DNA of 64,000 bases, taken from contig JAHGAU010000002.1 in assembly GCA_019925105.1 (NCBI GenBank), positions 1,178,001 through 1,242,000 on the forward strand. Direction: 5' to 3'. Shown here one piece after another: positions 61,361 to 64,000 of the stretch. Every line of letters starts with the position of its first letter. Position 1 is the first letter of the stretch. The position numbers and the translations under genes are program-made. The stretch comes from Niebla homalea. Lineage: Eukaryota > Ascomycota > Lecanoromycetes > Lecanorales > Ramalinaceae. The notes below the pieces were generated by a model. It was not told where the DNA came from. It saw nothing but the letters and a program-made list of their open reading frames with translations, and made no database searches.

Positions 61361-62860
61361 ATTATTATAAATATAGTAATAATTATTATTAAAGATTACG
61401 AGAAATTCTTTACAAAAATTAATAAAACCTTTTTATTTAAAAATAAATTAAAAGAAAAAATTCTTAAAGAACATTATTCTTAATTAAAAGTTTAAAACCT
61501 AATAAAAGTAAATAAAGTCCTATTATTACGGGAGATAGATTATTATATAAATCTTAAAAAAGGAATTTCTTTATTTATTAAGAAGGTATATAGAATATTT
61601 AAAGAATAAATAATAATAATAAAGAAGTATATCGATAAAATACTTGGGAAAGGGTATATCCGGCTGAGTACGTTATTATATACGGTATTAATTCTTATTA
61701 TTAAGAAACCGGATAACAGCTTAAAAGTATATATTAACTATTAAATTCTTAATATATTAATAATTAAAAACCGTAATATACCTTTTTTTATCCGCGAAAC
61801 TTTATTTAAGTTATATTATGTACGGATCTATATAAAGTTTAATATTATCGTCGCTTTTAATAAAATTTATATTAAATAAAGTCATAAGAAGAAAATTACG
61901 TTTCTTACGTATTATAACCTTTATAAATATATAATAATATTGTTCGGGCTATATAATATATTCAATATATTTTAATTTTTTATTAATAAAATTTTATGGG
62001 AATATTTAAATATACATTATATAGCTTATTTAAATAATATTCTTTTTTATAATATTTTTAAAAGTAAATGTATATTATACGTTTAAAAAGTATTATAAAA
62101 GCTTTAAGATATAAAGCTATTCTTAAGTATTAATAAATATAATTTTAATAATATTAAAGTTAAGTACTTAGGATTAATTATAATTATTAAAAACTTATAT
62201 ATAAACCTAAAAAAATTAAATATAATAAGAAATTAAAAGATACTCCGCTATATAAAGGACGTTTAAGCGTTGTTAGGATTCACAAACTTTTATTAACGTT
62301 TTATCCTTATATACTTAAAGATCGTTATATTACTAATAGAGTTAATAAAATCATTATATACCTAGGAATTTAAATATCCGTAAGCCTTAAATAATCTTTA
62401 ATAAAAAGTTTTTAAAACTTTAAAATACTTTTTTATAATAATATTTATCCTTAATTATTTTAACTTTAATAAGGAAATATAAATTAAGATAAACGCGTCG
62501 GATTATGTTATTATAATTATACTTTTATAAAAAGATAGTAAAGGGAAACTTTATTTAATGTTTTTTTATTTAAAAAGATAAATCCTTAGGAATATAATTA
62601 TAAAATATATAATAAGGGATTACTTATTATTATTAAAGTATTTAAGGAATAGCGGTTAAAGTTAATTAAAATATTTATAAAAGATCTTATTTATATTATT
62701 ACGGATTATAAAAACCTCAAGTATTTTATATTATTTAAATAATTAAATAAATAATAAGTTCGTTAAGCAAAATTTTTATCGGAATTTAACTTTTAAATTA
62801 TATATTAACCGGGTAAGTAAAATACAAAATTAAATAATCTTATTAAACGCCCCGGTAATC
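61361..62860 (+). pseudogene. gypsy-G3 reverse transcriptase and RNase H, RIP-inactivated
   Basis: The best-preserved polymerase in the window. In order: K-K-Y-I-D-K-I-L-G-K-G-Y-I-R-L-S (about 61612-61660), I-K-K-P-D-N-S-L-K-V-Y-I-N-Y near 61690-61740 (family V-K-K-P-D-G-S-L-R-x-C-V-D-Y), I-I-K-N-R-N with I-R-E-T-L, the active-site A-Y-L-N-N-I at 62024-62041 (family A-Y-L-D-D-I, both Asp changed to Asn), V-K-Y-L-G-L-I-I near 62159, L-L-G-F-T-N-F-Y near 62268, then RNase H with I-K-I-N-A-S (family L-E-T-D-A-S) near 62480 and I-T-D-Y-K-N-L-K-Y-F near 62695. Stops are of RIP type. Confidence 0.93.
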
Positions 62861-64000
62861 TTTTTAATAATAAAAAAATGCCCGTTATATCTTTTAATAA
62901 TAAATTATTATCCAGAAATATTATATTAACTTACGTTTAAAGATTAAGCTAATACTTTTATTTCTTCATAAAGTAAAATACCGATTTACGCAGTTATGGA
63001 TAATAATTTATAACTTAAGAGAAGAAGAAAGTGGTAATAAGGAGTTAATAGAAGAACCGTTACCGTTGACCCTTGGAAATAAAAACTTAAGTAAGGAGTT
63101 AATAAAAGAATTATTTAATAACGATCTTATTTCTTAAGAGTAAATTCTTAACCGCCTTTATACTGCTTATAGCGAAGACAATATAATATAATATATTATA
63201 AATACGAAAAAAATAAAAGTTTATAAGATTCCTCTGGATATTATTAAAAGGGAGAACCTTAAGTTAGAATTAAGATAATATAAGATAAGGAACGATTTTC
63301 TTTATATAAATAATTATATTTTTATATTTATGAATAATAATAACTTAAAAATAAAGATTATTAAGTTCCTATATAAATTATAAATAAGTAAATATACCGG
63401 GCGAGCCTTTACTTATAAGAAAGTTAATCGCGAATATTATTAGCTGAATATTATAAATTTAATTATATAATTTATGAAAAACTATTAAGCTCATAAATTG
63501 TTTAAAAGCTACCGTAAAAGGAAACAGGGCTTATTAAAGCCTTTATTAATCCTAAATATATATTAAACTGATATTTTGGTAGACTTTATTATTACCTTAT
63601 TAAAGTGTTATCAATAGGGTAAAGACTATAAGTATATTATAATAATTATTAACCGTTTTTAAAAGAAGAAAAAATTCTATACCCTTAATTCTTTCAAGAT
63701 ATAAACTATTATATAAGCCTTTATTAATTAAATATAAAAGGAGGAAAGATATCTTAAATTAATTATATTAAATAAAGGTAATTAATTTATATTATATTTT
63801 TAATAGCGTTTCTATTAACGTATAAATATTAGGCTTAAGTTATTAACGGTATTTTACCCGGAAACGGATAAGTAGATAGAGAATATAAACGCCGGATTAA
63901 AACAATACTTGAAGGTATATATAAACTATAATTAAGATAATTAAATAGACTTCCTTTTAATTCTTAAATTTAAGGTAAATTCAGATATAAACGTTTTAAT
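62861..64000 (+). pseudogene. gypsy-G3 integrase, RIP-inactivated and cut by the window end
   Basis: After the tether (L-L-N-A-P near 62840), the catalytic core is readable: T-D-I-L-V-D-F-I-I-T-L-L-K (about 63568-63606; family T-D-I-S-x-D-F-I-T-x-L-P-K, first catalytic Asp kept), I-I-I-I-I-N-R-F, I-L-N-K-G-N near 63768 (family V-S-D-R-G-x, Asp changed to Asn), then L-L-T-V-F-Y-P-E-T-D-K near 63835-63875 (family L-S-T-A-F-H-P-Q-T-D-G) and Q-Y-L-K-V-Y-I-N-Y. The 3' part and the 3' LTR lie outside the window. Confidence 0.9.

Overview
The window is a transposon graveyard from a filamentous ascomycete (Pezizomycotina), not a gene region. Almost all of it is AT-rich and nearly devoid of CpA and TpG, while CpG, ApC and GpT survive. 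That is the mark of repeat-induced point mutation (RIP), which turns CpA into TpA on both strands of duplicated DNA. I find no intact protein-coding gene; every long reading frame is broken by RIP-type stops (TAA or TAG where CAA, CAG or TGG is expected). The species cannot be named from this. The setting fits an AT-isochore, pericentromeric or subtelomeric heterochromatin.

Four kinds of element explain most of the window. (1) A Tad/I-like non-LTR retrotransposon (LINE), here called LINE-A, of about 5.8 kb with an (AATC)n tail and 13-bp target duplications: three full-length copies (16068-21847, 25772-31600, 47300-53116, all minus strand), partial copies at 1-360, 2098-7065 and 11112-13577, and a short 5'-truncated plus-strand copy at 46371-46746. 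(2) Ty3/gypsy elements: gypsy-G2 (13578 to about 23640, minus, plus a related 5' end at 361-2097), gypsy-G3 (37635-64000, plus, running off the window), gypsy-G4 (36190-37634, minus) and gypsy-G5 (40070-59582, minus). (3) A family of short LTR elements of about 1.2-1.5 kb with 160-163 bp LTRs and a shared primer-binding-like site (here TRIM-1, -2 and -3, plus a diverged relative at 23647). (4) Small terminal-inverted-repeat elements: a 779-bp fold-back element at 3202-3980 and a 538-bp MITE at 12118-12655.

Layout: 1-2097 holds a LINE 5' end and a gypsy 5' end. LINE-A copy 1 (2098-7065) carries the fold-back element. 7066-9657 is a second LINE-type ORF1 remnant and unassigned DNA. 9658-10829 is TRIM-1, which contains a tRNA-like sequence. 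11112-13577 is a deleted LINE with the MITE. 13578-23640 is gypsy-G2 split by a full LINE. 23647-25129 holds a TRIM relative and a 9-bp satellite. 25130-32481 is TRIM-2 split by a full LINE. 32487-34990 is mostly unassigned. 35008-36180 is a striking GC-rich hairpin-filled island. From 36190 on there is a five-level nest: gypsy-G4 holds gypsy-G3, whose gag holds TRIM-3, which holds gypsy-G5, which holds two LINE insertions. Target duplications confirm the TRIM-3, gypsy-G5 and both LINE insertions.

The parts that escaped RIP are informative: the short LTRs, the 376-bp LINE fragment, the fold-back element, the MITE and the GC island. They are either too short to be recognised, too young, or not repeated. 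The most unusual items are the GC island, the fold-back element with G-quadruplex-type arms and a minisatellite, and the short-LTR family with coding-like interiors.
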